From: Cellvibrio sp. PSBB023 | GTDB taxonomy: Bacteria; Pseudomonadota; Gammaproteobacteria; Pseudomonadales; Cellvibrionaceae | Reading direction: 5' to 3' | Assembly: GCF_002007605.1 (NCBI RefSeq) | Contig: NZ_CP019799.1 | Coordinates: forward strand, 620,001 to 684,000 | Length of the DNA: 64,000 nt | Part shown: positions 32,417 to 41,252 of the stretch, piece after piece | Numbering within the stretch: the stretch's first letter is position 1 | How the letters are laid out: each line of letters opens with the position of its first letter | Notes under the pieces: generated by a model | The model's input: the letters and a program-made list of their open reading frames with translations, nothing else | Databases searched by the model: none | Told to the model about the DNA's origin: nothing | Position numbers and translations under genes: made by a program

Positions 32417-33229
32417 ATGAGCTACCCATTATTCTTGGTCGATGCTTTTATTGCCGGGCCGTTAAAAGAGGGGCCATTTAGCGGTAATCCCGCAGGTGTA
32501 TGCATTCTGGATAAAGAGCCGCCCGCCAGTTGGATGCAGCAGGTCGCGTTGGAAATGAATCAAGCCGAAACTGCCTTTGTCCACAAAGGTGCGGATGGCA
32601 GTTGGAACCTACGTTGGTTTACCCCGCAGGTAGAAGTCAGCCTCTGCGGTCACGCAACCCTCGCCGCCGCCCATGCCCTCTGGCAACACGCCGGTGAAAC
32701 CGCCGCGATATTGGAATTCCACACCCTCAGTGGTCTGCTCTCAGCCAAACGAATAGGCGATGAAATCCAACTGGATTTTCCTGCCGATTTCCCCCAGTCA
32801 GTCGCCACCGTTCCGCCGGCACTTTTGCAATTACTCGGTGGTAAGCCTCATTGGTTTGGGCAAGGGCGAGATGATCTTATCGCCGTATTGGATTCCGCCG
32901 CTGCTGTGCGCAATTTTGTACCCAATGCCGAACAAATCGCCTCCTTCACCTCGCGCGGATTAATCCTCACCGCCCCGGGCGATGCAGGTTCCGGTCTGGA
33001 TATGGTTTCGCGTTTTTTTGCGCCCAAGATCGGTATTAGTGAAGATCCCGTCACTGGTTCCGCGCATTGTGTGCTCGCTTGCTACTGGGGCAATCGCCTC
33101 GACAAAACCCATCTGCGCGCGCAACAAGCATCGCCGCGCGGTGGTTTATTAACGCTGGATTGGCAAGATGATCGCGTCCTATTACGCGGCAAAGCCCGCA
33201 CTATGCTCACCGGAGAATTTTATGGTTGA
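32417..33229 (+). CDS. PhzF-family isomerase
   Basis: A 270-aa member of the PhzF/diaminopimelate-epimerase fold, whose members isomerise small amino-acid-like compounds. Visible motifs are FSGNPAGVCIL near residue 22, the catalytic-Glu region NQAETAFV, LRWFTPQVEVSLCGHATLAA, and the C-terminal FFAPKIGISEDPVTGSAHC. An excellent ribosome site (AGGAGG) precedes the ATG. Its stop overlaps the next gene's start (ATGGTTGA), so the two are translationally coupled. With an aminotransferase-IV neighbour and a MocR regulator, a role in metabolism of an amino acid or D-amino acid is likely; the substrate is not known. Confidence 0.88.
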   Translation: MSYPLFLVDAFIAGPLKEGPFSGNPAGVCILDKEPPASWMQQVALEMNQAETAFVHKGADGSWNLRWFTPQVEVSLCGHATLAAAHALWQHAGETAAILEFHTLSGLLSAKRIGDEIQLDFPADFPQSVATVPPALLQLLGGKPHWFGQGRDDLIAVLDSAAAVRNFVPNAEQIASFTSRGLILTAPGDAGSGLDMVSRFFAPKIGISEDPVTGSAHCVLACYWGNRLDKTHLRAQQASPRGGLLTLDWQDDRVLLRGKARTMLTGEFYG

Positions 33230-34121
33230 TTTGACAATTGCGGATCACAAACTTACAGCCGCCACCCCAGTATGCTGGCGCAACGGCTACATAGTTCCGC
33301 TCGAACAAGCCACTGTCTCTGTTTTTGACCACGGTCTTTTATATGGTGATGGCGTGTTTGAAGGGGTTCGTTTTTACAACGGGCGTGCATTTCGTTTGCA
33401 AGCGCATCTCGAGCGATTATTCCTCTCGGCGCGCGCGATTGCGCTCAGTATTCCCTACAGCATCGAACAATTAACTCATGCCGTTATTGAAACCATTTCT
33501 GCCGCACCGGAAATCAACGGCTATTTGCGTTTAGTAGTCACACGCGGCCCTGGTCCCTTGGGAATTGATCCCTCACGCTGCCATTCACCTGTTGTTTTTA
33601 TAGTTGCAGATCGTTTGCAATTGGTGAGCGAAAGAGTGCGCAGTGAAGGTGCAAAAGTCATTATCGCCGCCACCCGTCGCTTAGGTGCTGATGGCCTCGA
33701 TCCGCGCATCAAAAGTTTGAATTACCTCAACCATATTCTCGCGCGCATTGAAGCCACACACGCTGGCGCCGACGAAGCCATTTTGCTCAACAGTGCAGGC
33801 AGGATTGCAGAAGGCAGTGCGGATAATATTTTTATCGTGCAGCGCGGCGAATTATTAACACCGCCTGTTATTGAAGGCGCACTCGATGGCATCACCCGCC
33901 AAGTGGTATTGGAACTCGCTGAAAAACTCGGCATAAAAGCGCGCGAAATCCAGCTCGCCCCTTATGATCTGTTCACCGCCGATGAATGCTTTCTTACTGG
34001 GACAGGAGCGGAGTTAATTCCAGTAGGATACGCGGATGGCCGCAAAATACCTGAATGCCCAGGCCCGATTTATTCGCGTTTGGCGGTGGCATTTAGGGAG
34101 TTGGTGAATCAGGAGGTTTAA
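33222..34121 (+). CDS. Aminotransferase class IV (branched-chain or D-amino-acid type)
   Basis: A 299-aa PLP enzyme of fold type IV, close to IlvE. Hallmarks: VSVFDHGLLYGDGVFEGVRF (residues about 30-50), RLFLSARAIALSIPY, the catalytic Lys in RIKSLNYLNHILARIEA (about residue 165), EGSADNIFIV, and GITRQVVLELAEKLGI near 230. The start at 33222 has GGAGA 7 nt upstream and overlaps the PhzF stop; an in-frame start at 33168 lies inside PhzF and is unlikely. Whether it makes branched-chain amino acids, acts on D-amino acids or is a 4-amino-4-deoxychorismate lyase relative cannot be settled from sequence; linkage to PhzF and MocR argues for a specialised role. Confidence 0.88.
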   Translation: MVDLTIADHKLTAATPVCWRNGYIVPLEQATVSVFDHGLLYGDGVFEGVRFYNGRAFRLQAHLERLFLSARAIALSIPYSIEQLTHAVIETISAAPEINGYLRLVVTRGPGPLGIDPSRCHSPVVFIVADRLQLVSERVRSEGAKVIIAATRRLGADGLDPRIKSLNYLNHILARIEATHAGADEAILLNSAGRIAEGSADNIFIVQRGELLTPPVIEGALDGITRQVVLELAEKLGIKAREIQLAPYDLFTADECFLTGTGAELIPVGYADGRKIPECPGPIYSRLAVAFRELVNQEV

Positions 34122-34122
34122 A

Positions 34123-34153
34123 GTAGGGCGGCTTCGCGAAGCAAGCCGCCGTA
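34123..34153 (+). repeat. REP-like palindromic element, left copy
   Basis: GTAGGGCGGCTTCGCGAAGC followed by AAGCCGCCGTA is an imperfect palindrome directly after the aminotransferase stop. Its reverse complement recurs at 34544-34575 with one small difference. Such elements are repetitive extragenic palindromes and may also act as transcript ends. Confidence 0.7.
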
Positions 34154-34293
34154 TGAATTCGGTGGTTATTTTTTAAGGAAGTCAGGTGATTTTTCTGAGT
34201 GGAAAAGTACAATCGCTTGATTTCCGGCCAGACAGCAGATTGATCTCCAGCCTAAGTCAGAAAAATCTATCTTTTGAATCTCGTTGGGTTTTA

Positions 34294-34497
34294 TTAATGA
34301 TGCACGTGTTCTTGTAACGTGAAAAATATTAAGTCTAGTTCGCTTTTGAAGTCGATATATTTTTCGCTTTGTGACTTTTCTTTGGCTTGCTTAACTACCA
34401 AATCATAAATTCTAGTCACCGGCGGAATGTCTCCATCAATGGTTGGAAATTTTAAATTTTCGATAGTATTTGCTTGCTGAGCATCCTTAAAAGTCAT
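34294..34497 (-). CDS. Small hypothetical protein between REP elements
   Basis: A 67-aa open frame (MTFKDAQQANTIENLKFPTI at the start, ending QEHVHH) with mixed charged composition and no recognised domain, signal peptide or membrane segment. It begins with ATG, and only a weak AGAAG stands upstream. The surrounding DNA is more AT-rich than its neighbours, and the ORF lies between two inverted REP-like elements. It could be a small acquired cargo gene or chance. No other credible gene is seen in 34154-34863. Confidence 0.4.
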   Translation of the reverse strand: MTFKDAQQANTIENLKFPTIDGDIPPVTRIYDLVVKQAKEKSQSEKYIDFKSELDLIFFTLQEHVHH

Positions 34498-34543
34498 CTT
34501 CTTTTATCGTCCATGCTTTTTACCTATATTAGGTTTTCAATAA

Positions 34544-34575
34544 TACGGCGGCTTGCTTCGCGAAGCGCGCCCTAC
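34544..34575 (-). repeat. REP-like palindromic element, right copy
   Basis: TACGGCGGCTTGCTTCGCGA followed by AGCGCGCCCTAC is the inverted partner of 34123-34153. The pair brackets about 390 bp that include the 67-aa ORF. Confidence 0.7.
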
Positions 34576-34863
34576 GTCAGTCAATCCAAACGGCTAGGGC
34601 TTCTTCGGCAGGCGTATTGAACCCATGGTTTATGGTAATCAGCAGTATTTGAAGTCTCCAGACTTTGGGTTGGAGTATTATTCATTGGGTTAGAATTTAA
34701 CCATATTTTGGTGCTGAGAGTCGGTTTTTGCTGGTTGCTTACGCAAATTAGTACAAGTAGCATGAGGCCTTTGACTGGGCTGCTGCCGAGCGAATAGCGA
34801 TCGAGCGCCGGATTGCCCATAATCCCCTGTTGTAAACGCTGAATTCGATAAAGAGAAAATCAC

Positions 34864-35724
34864 ATGTCTGCTGTTAAGGAAATCGTTTTAACCTTTAGTT
34901 GTGAGGATTCCAAAGGCTTGGTGGCCGCCGTGGCCACTTTATTTGCGACCTTGGGGTTTAACATTAAAGAGTCTTCGCAATTTGAAGATGTGCAAAGCAA
35001 CCGCTTTTTTATGCGCACCGTATTTGAGTGCCCAACTGGTTATAACCTAGGGCAGATTCGCTCGCTGTTTAAACCGCTCGGTGAACAGTATCAAATGGAT
35101 TGGAATATTTTTGATAGCGCCAGTAAGCCGCGTGTGTTGATTGCGGTTTCCCAGTGGGGGCATTGTTTGAATGCGCTGCTCAACAGCTGGAAAAATGGCT
35201 CGCTGCCGATTGATATTGTGGGCGTTGTTTCCAACCACAATGTGATGCGCGATTTAACCGAGTGGTATCAATTGCCGTTCCACTATTTACCGATTACTGC
35301 CGATACCAAACCGCAACAAGAAGGGCAGTTGTGGCAGTTGATGCAGGATTTGCAGGCGGATTTTTTGGTGCTTGCGCGCTATATGCAAATTCTCTCCGAC
35401 GATTTGTGCCGTAAATTAAATGGCCGTGCGATCAATATTCATCACTCATTTTTACCGGGTTTTAAAGGTGCCAAGCCTTATCACCAGGCATTTGATCGCG
35501 GGGTAAAACTGATTGGTGCGACTGCGCATTTTGTTACGGCCGATTTAGATGAAGGTCCGATTATTGAACAATCGGTTGAGCGTGTATCCCATGTGAATTC
35601 ACCGGATGAAATGGCAGAAATTGGGCGTGATATTGAAGCCGTTGTGCTCAACCGAGCCGTGCGCTGGCATGCTGAGCATCGGGTTTTATTGAATGGCACC
35701 AAGACGGTGGTATTTTCAAGGTAG
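34864..35724 (+). CDS. purU: Formyltetrahydrofolate deformylase
   Basis: Hydrolyses 10-formyl-THF to formate and THF, balancing the one-carbon pool. The 286-aa length is typical. An N-terminal ACT domain (LTFSCEDSKGLVAAVATLF, residues 8-26 onward) precedes the formyltransferase-like domain with VLARYMQILSDDLC, the catalytic His region INIHHSFLPGFKGAKPYHQA, and GATAHFVTADLDEGPII. AAGAGA lies 8 nt before the ATG. It stands alone, preceded by the REP-flanked region and followed by a toxin-antitoxin pair. The assignment is clear. Confidence 0.95.
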   Translation: MSAVKEIVLTFSCEDSKGLVAAVATLFATLGFNIKESSQFEDVQSNRFFMRTVFECPTGYNLGQIRSLFKPLGEQYQMDWNIFDSASKPRVLIAVSQWGHCLNALLNSWKNGSLPIDIVGVVSNHNVMRDLTEWYQLPFHYLPITADTKPQQEGQLWQLMQDLQADFLVLARYMQILSDDLCRKLNGRAINIHHSFLPGFKGAKPYHQAFDRGVKLIGATAHFVTADLDEGPIIEQSVERVSHVNSPDEMAEIGRDIEAVVLNRAVRWHAEHRVLLNGTKTVVFSR

Positions 35725-35800
35725 ATGAATATACGGCTATGCTTAGACTATTAAACTATAGGATGTGATATACCAGCGAGAATTCATTCAGGGGGTATTT

Positions 35801-36091
35801 ATGCTGCTAGAAGATTTGCACCAACAAAAAGCCACTATCGATGCTATAGCCCAGCAGTTTGGTGCGCGCAGGATTCGCGTTTTCGGATCAGTTGCCCGTC
35901 GGGAGGAAAATGCGAATAGTGATGTGGATTTTCTAGTCGATTTTCCGGTGGGATACGATTTGTTTAAGCAGCGATTACCCTTGGCTGACCGCTTGTCTAA
36001 TTTGCTGGGGCGCAAAGTGGACTTGATTCCTGAGCATGAATTGAATTGCCATATCCGCGCTGCAGTATTAAGCGAGGCGGTAGATATATGA
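35801..36091 (+). CDS. mntA: MntA-type nucleotidyltransferase antitoxin
   Basis: A 96-aa minimal nucleotidyltransferase. The active-site pattern GSVARREENANSDVDFLV (residues about 28-45) keeps the GSxAR and SDxD elements. In characterised pairs MntA AMPylates the HepT toxin and silences it. A strong ribosome site (GGGGG, 5 nt away) supports the start at 35801 over an upstream in-frame start at 35765. The stop overlaps the next start as ATGA, the usual coupling in this family. Intact motifs suggest a working pair. Confidence 0.9.
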   Translation: MLLEDLHQQKATIDAIAQQFGARRIRVFGSVARREENANSDVDFLVDFPVGYDLFKQRLPLADRLSNLLGRKVDLIPEHELNCHIRAAVLSEAVDI

Positions 36092-36414
36092 GTAAGCCGT
36101 GGCAGCCCTATGCATTCCATATTTTGGATTCGATTGGCAAAATACGCCGTATTCAGGAGCGTGGTGACATTCGACAAGACGATATTTTGTATGACGCGGC
36201 CTTGCGTAATTTACAAACCTTGTCGGAAGCTACGCAGCAATTACCAACGGAATTAAAGCAGCAATATCCTGATATTCCGTGGAGAGAAATTAGCGGCTTT
36301 CGCAACATCCTTGTCCACAATTACTTAGGCGATATAGATGCTCAGACGGTTGCAGCTGTCATAGAGCAATATCTGCAACCTTTGGAAAATACCGTTAAGA
36401 AAATGCTGTCTTAG
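36088..36414 (+). CDS. hepT: HepT-type RNase toxin
   Basis: A 108-aa all-helical protein of the HepT/DUF86 family. The toxin motif R-x4-H-x-Y is seen as RNILVHNY (about residues 72-79) after DIPWREISGF, which is the HEPN RNase site; the Tyr is the residue AMPylated by MntA in studied pairs. The start ATG overlaps the mntA stop. At 108 aa it is slightly short but within the family's range. Role: growth arrest by RNA cleavage when not modified, perhaps in plasmid or phage control. Motif integrity makes the call confident; activity is untested. Confidence 0.9.
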   Translation: MSKPWQPYAFHILDSIGKIRRIQERGDIRQDDILYDAALRNLQTLSEATQQLPTELKQQYPDIPWREISGFRNILVHNYLGDIDAQTVAAVIEQYLQPLENTVKKMLS

Positions 36415-36431
36415 CACTTCACGTCTGGTAT

Positions 36432-37583
36432 TTATTTAGTCGTTGCCTTTTTAGCCAGCGCTGCTAGTGCCAACAGCCCCAGCGCTACAATCCCAAACGA
36501 TACGCTCAGACTGCTCAGCTCCGCAATAAACCCAATCACTGCCGGGCCTGCCAATAATCCGGCATACCCCATACTTACCACGGCTGAAATTGCCAGGCCC
36601 ATGGGCATGGAGTCCTGATTGCCGGCGGCGGTGAAGAGTACCGGGACTATGTTGGATGCTCCAACGCCAACCAGGGTAAACCCGATAAACGCGGCGGCGC
36701 TGTGGGGGACAAACACGACAAGAAGAAAACCAGTGGCGGCGCAGAGGCCGCCCCAGAGTACAACGCGGGTGCCGCCGAGGGCGTTGACGATTTTATCGCC
36801 GGTGAAGCGACCAATGGTCATGGCGACAGAGAAACAGGCAAAGCCTAGACCGGCATAGACAGGATCGATTCCGCGCAGGGTATTGAGGAATACGGCGCTC
36901 CAATCCAGCACGGCACCTTCCGATAAAAAGGCGACAAAACACAGGCTGCCAATGAGCAGCACTTTGCCGCGTGGTAAGACAAAAAAGGGATCGCGTTCAC
37001 CGCTGGCCTCACTTTCGGCCTTGGGGAGTAAATCCTTGGCGGAGTAAGCCAGCATGAGCAGCAGTACGGCGGTGAGGCTGAGTAGCGAGTGGAAGGGGCT
37101 TAATCCAAACCAAAGCAGGGCGCTCATGACTACGGCGCCAAAAATCCCGCCCAAGCTGTAAAAGCCGTGGAAGCCGGACATCATTGAACGGCCACTGGCT
37201 TTCTCTACCACTACGGCTTGCATATTCATGGCGACATCGGTGCCGCCCAACATCATGCCAAATAGCAACAGGTTAATTGCCATACCCGGAATCCCGGGGG
37301 AAATGGCAAGGCAGACCAGACTGATGCACATCAATAACAGGCTGGTGGTAATGACACGGCGGCAGCCGTAGCGATTGACCAGCAGGCCGGTAACGGGCAT
37401 CGCCAGGAGCGACCCTATACCAAAACACAAAATCAGCAAACCAAGGGTGGATTCACCAATCGCCAACCGGGATTTAACAAATGGAATCAATGGTGCCCAT
37501 GCTGACATAGCAAGGCCGGTGATAAGAAAGGCGAAACGGGTAGACATTTGTTGCGCAAGCGCAGTGGAATCCGGGGTAGACAT
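36432..37583 (-). CDS. MFS transporter, YbjJ-like
   Basis: A 383-aa inner-membrane permease with about twelve hydrophobic helices and the MFS loop motif GLLVNRYGCRRV between helices 2 and 3. RFAFLITGLAMSAWAPLIPF at the N-terminus and the GGTDVAMNMQAVVVEKASGR stretch resemble the YbjJ group, some of which relate to sugar carriers. The start is placed at the ATG at 37583; a GTG at 37643 would add 20 residues. No clear ribosome site is present. It is convergent with the hepT gene and downstream of the periplasmic binding protein gene. The substrate is unknown. Confidence 0.87.
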   Translation of the reverse strand: MSTPDSTALAQQMSTRFAFLITGLAMSAWAPLIPFVKSRLAIGESTLGLLILCFGIGSLLAMPVTGLLVNRYGCRRVITTSLLLMCISLVCLAISPGIPGMAINLLLFGMMLGGTDVAMNMQAVVVEKASGRSMMSGFHGFYSLGGIFGAVVMSALLWFGLSPFHSLLSLTAVLLLMLAYSAKDLLPKAESEASGERDPFFVLPRGKVLLIGSLCFVAFLSEGAVLDWSAVFLNTLRGIDPVYAGLGFACFSVAMTIGRFTGDKIVNALGGTRVVLWGGLCAATGFLLVVFVPHSAAAFIGFTLVGVGASNIVPVLFTAAGNQDSMPMGLAISAVVSMGYAGLLAGPAVIGFIAELSSLSVSFGIVALGLLALAALAKKATTK

Positions 37584-37746
37584 AGTGAATAAATATCCAA
37601 TCAGCAGTAGAACACTTTGCAGTCCTGATTGCCTTGTTGGCACAGACGGCAGCGCACTATACCGGTGCAGGAGGCGGTCTTGTTAGTGAGGATTTGTAAA
37701 TCCAGCCAGGTAATATGGTGTTTTGTACTGTTCCCGGGCTTGGATT

Positions 37747-38580
37747 TTACTTGGCAGGTTGAGCGGGTTTATTGGTGTTGCGCAGGCTGACAGTCGGGTT
37801 GTAAAAACTGTTGTTATCCACCCGGTCCAATATTTTCTGGTAGGCGCCGCTGGCTTTGAGTTTTTGTAACCCGGTGTTGAAGGTGGTAATCAGCCATTGG
37901 GCATTTGGGTGGGTTTTGCTGGCGAGCAAATAGCCTTTGGGTGAACTCAGTGGCGGCTCTATGACCTTGAGTTTGCGCGGGTCGATACTCAATTGTGCGG
38001 CCATGTAAAAGCCTGACATTTCATCTGTCGCAAACAGATCCACCCGGTCTGCCATGAGCAGTTTTATGTTCTGGATATCCGAGGGCACCATGATCGGGTT
38101 GATTACCTGGGAATCAACGGCGCGATAAAAGTCTTCGGTATAAGTAAAGCCAAGTGTGGCACTCATGCGATAGTGACTAAGGTCATCGAACCCTTTCCAG
38201 TGGATAGCATCGGTATTGGCGCGCTGGAAAAATACGGTGCGATTAACCACTACTGGCTCGCTAAACAGCATGGCCTCACGACGTTCGGTGTTGTCGTACC
38301 AGTAGCTTGTTGCGTCAAACTTGCCCAATCGCGCTTCTTCAAATGCACGTTTCCACGGCAGATAGACGAATTTCACGGCTACACCTTGGGCGGCAAACGC
38401 TTCCCGAATAATGTGATTGACGTGACCGTCGTCAGGGAGCTGTTTTCCTGCCCAGGGAGCGAATTCTCCGGTGGCGATACACAGGGTTTGTGGTTGTTGT
38501 TTTGGCGCCTCGGCTGTACAACCAAGGCTATAGCCCAGCGTCAGCGCAAGGGAATATCCAATCAATTTAACGAGTGACAC
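37747..38580 (-). CDS. Periplasmic solute-binding protein (SBP_bac_3 type)
   Basis: A 277-aa exported protein of the amino-acid-type binding protein family. A signal peptide leads into a possible lipoprotein Cys (GYSLGCTAEA, about residue 21). The binding fold is visible in LCIATGEFAPWAGKQLPDDG, VYLPWKRAFEEARLGKFDAT, and LLMADRVDLFATDEMSGFYM. The start is GTG with AGGAG 8 nt upstream. No permease or ATPase genes are adjacent, so this may be a stand-alone sensor-type protein, as in many gammaproteobacteria. It lies upstream of the MFS gene on the same strand. Confidence 0.85.
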   Translation of the reverse strand: MSLVKLIGYSLALTLGYSLGCTAEAPKQQPQTLCIATGEFAPWAGKQLPDDGHVNHIIREAFAAQGVAVKFVYLPWKRAFEEARLGKFDATSYWYDNTERREAMLFSEPVVVNRTVFFQRANTDAIHWKGFDDLSHYRMSATLGFTYTEDFYRAVDSQVINPIMVPSDIQNIKLLMADRVDLFATDEMSGFYMAAQLSIDPRKLKVIEPPLSSPKGYLLASKTHPNAQWLITTFNTGLQKLKASGAYQKILDRVDNNSFYNPTVSLRNTNKPAQPAK

Positions 38581-38702
38581 AGACTGCTCCTGGTAGTTGA
38601 CTCACGGTCACCGCCTGATCCTGATACGCGGTTTGCTTATATAGTGATCATACCCATCTATTACGTTTATAGCTCATGACACGGTGTATTGCGCCATTTT
38701 AC

Positions 38703-41225
38703 CTAGTCAGCCCAGCAAATAAGGGGATTCTCTGCCGGTACTTGCGCCTGCGGGTGACGGGCGATGGCACGCAGGCTCCAATCACTTATTGGGCGATACA
38801 GCGGCAGGCTACCCTGATAGTGGTAGGCATTGACGGCGCCGGTGAGCGGGTAGGCCAGTTCCAGCGCGATGCACTCAGCACCATGCCCGGCAACAGGATC
38901 GGCAATCACTTCTATGGCTACCGTCTCCGGGGCTATACCCCCTAAATAGACCTGCACTTCGGCGAAGCAGGTGCCTGCCTTCTCGGTAATGATCAACTTT
39001 CCAAGATGAATCTCATGCCAATGGCGTGCCAAATGCTGCTCCCATTGGCGCAATTCCCGCGCTAGTGCGCCCTGATTGGCTAGACGCTGCTGATACTGCC
39101 GTGCGGCGGGTAAATAGTAGCGTTCCAGATAATCCTGCAGCATGCGATTGGTGCTAAAGCGTGGTGTCAGTTGCGCCATGCTGGTGCGAATGCGTTGCAG
39201 CCATTGGTGGGGAATATCTTCCGCGTCCCGTGTGTAAAAACAGGGGGCAATCTGTTGTTCCAGCAGTTGGTAGAGTTGCTCAGCGTCGGCGGCATCCTGT
39301 TCGGGGCCATATTCGCCGCCATCGCCCAATGCCCAGCCGCAATCGGGTGTATAGGCCTCTGCCCACCAGCCATCGAGCGAGGAGAGGTTAAGCCCGCCAT
39401 TGGCCAGTACTTTCATTCCGCTGGTGCCACAGGCCTCCCAGGGGCGGCGTGGGTTGTTGATCCATACATCCACTCCCTGTACCAGGTAGCGGGCGAGGGT
39501 GATGTCGTAATCCTCGATAAAAACCAGATGCTTTGCCACGTCTTCGCGCTGCATAAACTCCTGCCAACGCTGCAGTTTGGCTTTGCCTTGTTCATCGGCG
39601 GGGTGTGCTTTTCCTGCGACCAGAAGTTGTACCGGGTAGCGGCTGTTGCACAGCAGGCGCGCCAAACGGTCGGGGTCGTGGAGTAGCAGGTCGGGGCGCT
39701 TGTACTCGGCAAAACGGCGGGCAAAACCCAGGGTGAGAATATTGGGGTCCAGTGGATGCACGTTGGGCAGGCTGCAATCGAGTTGGTTGGACTCATGACG
39801 CCACTGGCGGCGATAGCGCTGACGCGCGTATTCCACCAGGCGCGCCCGGCTATTAGAGGTCAGCTGCCACAGGCGATGGTCGCTCACCGCCTGCCACTGT
39901 TCGGGGTGTTGGAAAACACGGTCATCCTGCCAGGGATGCGGGCCAAACACCTCGCTCCACAGGGTATCGGTTTCATCGGCCGCCCAACTGGGTATATGTA
40001 CGCCGTTGGTCACATAGCCAAGGGGTACTTGCCGCTCCGGCCAACGGGGAAAGAGCGGCTGAAAAATACGCTGGCTCACCTGACCGTGCAGTTCGCTAAC
40101 CCCATTGCTGTGTGCACAGGTGCGCATGGCGAGGTAGGCCATGTTGAATGCTTCACTGTCATCCTTGGGGTTGGCACGGCCCAGGGCGAGAATGTCTTCC
40201 ATGGTGACGCCCATTTCCAGGGCTGCTTCGCCTGCATAGCGATGCAACAGGCTTTCCGGGTAGCGATCAAACCCGGCGGCGACAGGAGTATGGGTGGTAA
40301 ACAAATTGCCACTGCGAGTAGCCCAGAGTGCCTGCCAGAAATCTACCTTGTGCTTAACACAGTGGGCGCGAATTCGCTCCAGAGTGGCAAAGGCGGCGTG
40401 GCCTTCATTGAGATGGCAAATATCAATCTCCAATCCCAACTGCTCCAGCAGCCGCCAACCACCAATACCCAGGGCGATCTCTTGTACCAGGCGCAGCTCG
40501 GTGCCACCGCCGTAGAGCTGGCTGGTGATTCCCCGGTCACGTGGTTGGTTGCAGGGGTGATTGCTATCCAGCAGGTAAAGCTTCACCCGGCCAACCTGTG
40601 CTACCCACACCCGGAACAGCACATCGCGACAGAGAAAACTGGTGGTCACATCCAGCCAACTGCCATCTTTATCCAGCAAGGGGGTTAACGGCAGGCTACC
40701 GGGGTCATTGAACAAGTAGGTTTGCTCCTGCCAGCCTTGCTCATCAAAACTCTGGCGAAAGTAGCCTTCCTGATACAACAGCCCCACGCCAACCAGCGGC
40801 ACACCCAAATCGCTCGCGGTTTTCATGTAGTCACCGGCCAGAATACCCAGCCCACCGGCGTAAAGGGGTAAGGCATCGCACACCCCGAATTCCATACTGA
40901 AATAAGCGATGCCCTTGAGCGGTCCGGGTGATGTTGCCTGAGTGTAATGACGCTGATACCAGCCGGGCTCGTCCAGATAGCGGCGGCGCTCGTCAACCAA
41001 TCGTGCCAGATGCGTGAGAAAGCCTTGATCCTGTGCCAGTTGTTGCAAGCGTTGATTACTGGTGAATTGCAAGACGCTGACCGGGTTGCCGGTGCTCTCC
41101 CATACGGCGGGGTTGAGCTGGTGCCACAGGGCGTCGCCGGAATGATTCCAGCTCCACTGCAAATCGGCCGCCAGCTCATGCAGTATCGCTAGCGCAGGGG
41201 GAAGTTGACGCTCAAGGTTTGGCAT
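38703..41225 (-). CDS. glgP: Alpha-glucan (glycogen/starch) phosphorylase
   Basis: Releases glucose-1-phosphate from alpha-1,4-glucans using phosphate and PLP. The product is 840 aa and belongs to the short alpha-glucan phosphorylase type with an N-terminal DUF3417 region (ELAADLQWSWNHSGDALWHQ). GIAYFSMEFGVCDALPLYAG and the PLP-Lys region EACGTSGMKVLANGGLNLS are intact. The start at 41225 has AGGAG about 10 nt upstream; a TTG at 41246 is less likely. It follows the D-lactate dehydrogenase gene by 27 bp on the same strand, so the two are probably one operon linking glycogen breakdown to fermentation. Confidence 0.94.
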   Translation of the reverse strand: MPNLERQLPPALAILHELAADLQWSWNHSGDALWHQLNPAVWESTGNPVSVLQFTSNQRLQQLAQDQGFLTHLARLVDERRRYLDEPGWYQRHYTQATSPGPLKGIAYFSMEFGVCDALPLYAGGLGILAGDYMKTASDLGVPLVGVGLLYQEGYFRQSFDEQGWQEQTYLFNDPGSLPLTPLLDKDGSWLDVTTSFLCRDVLFRVWVAQVGRVKLYLLDSNHPCNQPRDRGITSQLYGGGTELRLVQEIALGIGGWRLLEQLGLEIDICHLNEGHAAFATLERIRAHCVKHKVDFWQALWATRSGNLFTTHTPVAAGFDRYPESLLHRYAGEAALEMGVTMEDILALGRANPKDDSEAFNMAYLAMRTCAHSNGVSELHGQVSQRIFQPLFPRWPERQVPLGYVTNGVHIPSWAADETDTLWSEVFGPHPWQDDRVFQHPEQWQAVSDHRLWQLTSNSRARLVEYARQRYRRQWRHESNQLDCSLPNVHPLDPNILTLGFARRFAEYKRPDLLLHDPDRLARLLCNSRYPVQLLVAGKAHPADEQGKAKLQRWQEFMQREDVAKHLVFIEDYDITLARYLVQGVDVWINNPRRPWEACGTSGMKVLANGGLNLSSLDGWWAEAYTPDCGWALGDGGEYGPEQDAADAEQLYQLLEQQIAPCFYTRDAEDIPHQWLQRIRTSMAQLTPRFSTNRMLQDYLERYYLPAARQYQQRLANQGALARELRQWEQHLARHWHEIHLGKLIITEKAGTCFAEVQVYLGGIAPETVAIEVIADPVAGHGAECIALELAYPLTGAVNAYHYQGSLPLYRPISDWSLRAIARHPQAQVPAENPLICWAD

Positions 41226-41252
41226 AGGGCAAGGCTCCTGATACAAACAGCG

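Noticed and set aside
34581..34820. 79-codon minus-strand ORF before purU
   Set aside because: Low-complexity sequence with no ribosome site in a gap that also holds a REP element.
39756..40688. A 310-codon open frame opposite glgP
   Set aside because: Antisense shadow of a highly conserved enzyme; no domain or ribosome site.
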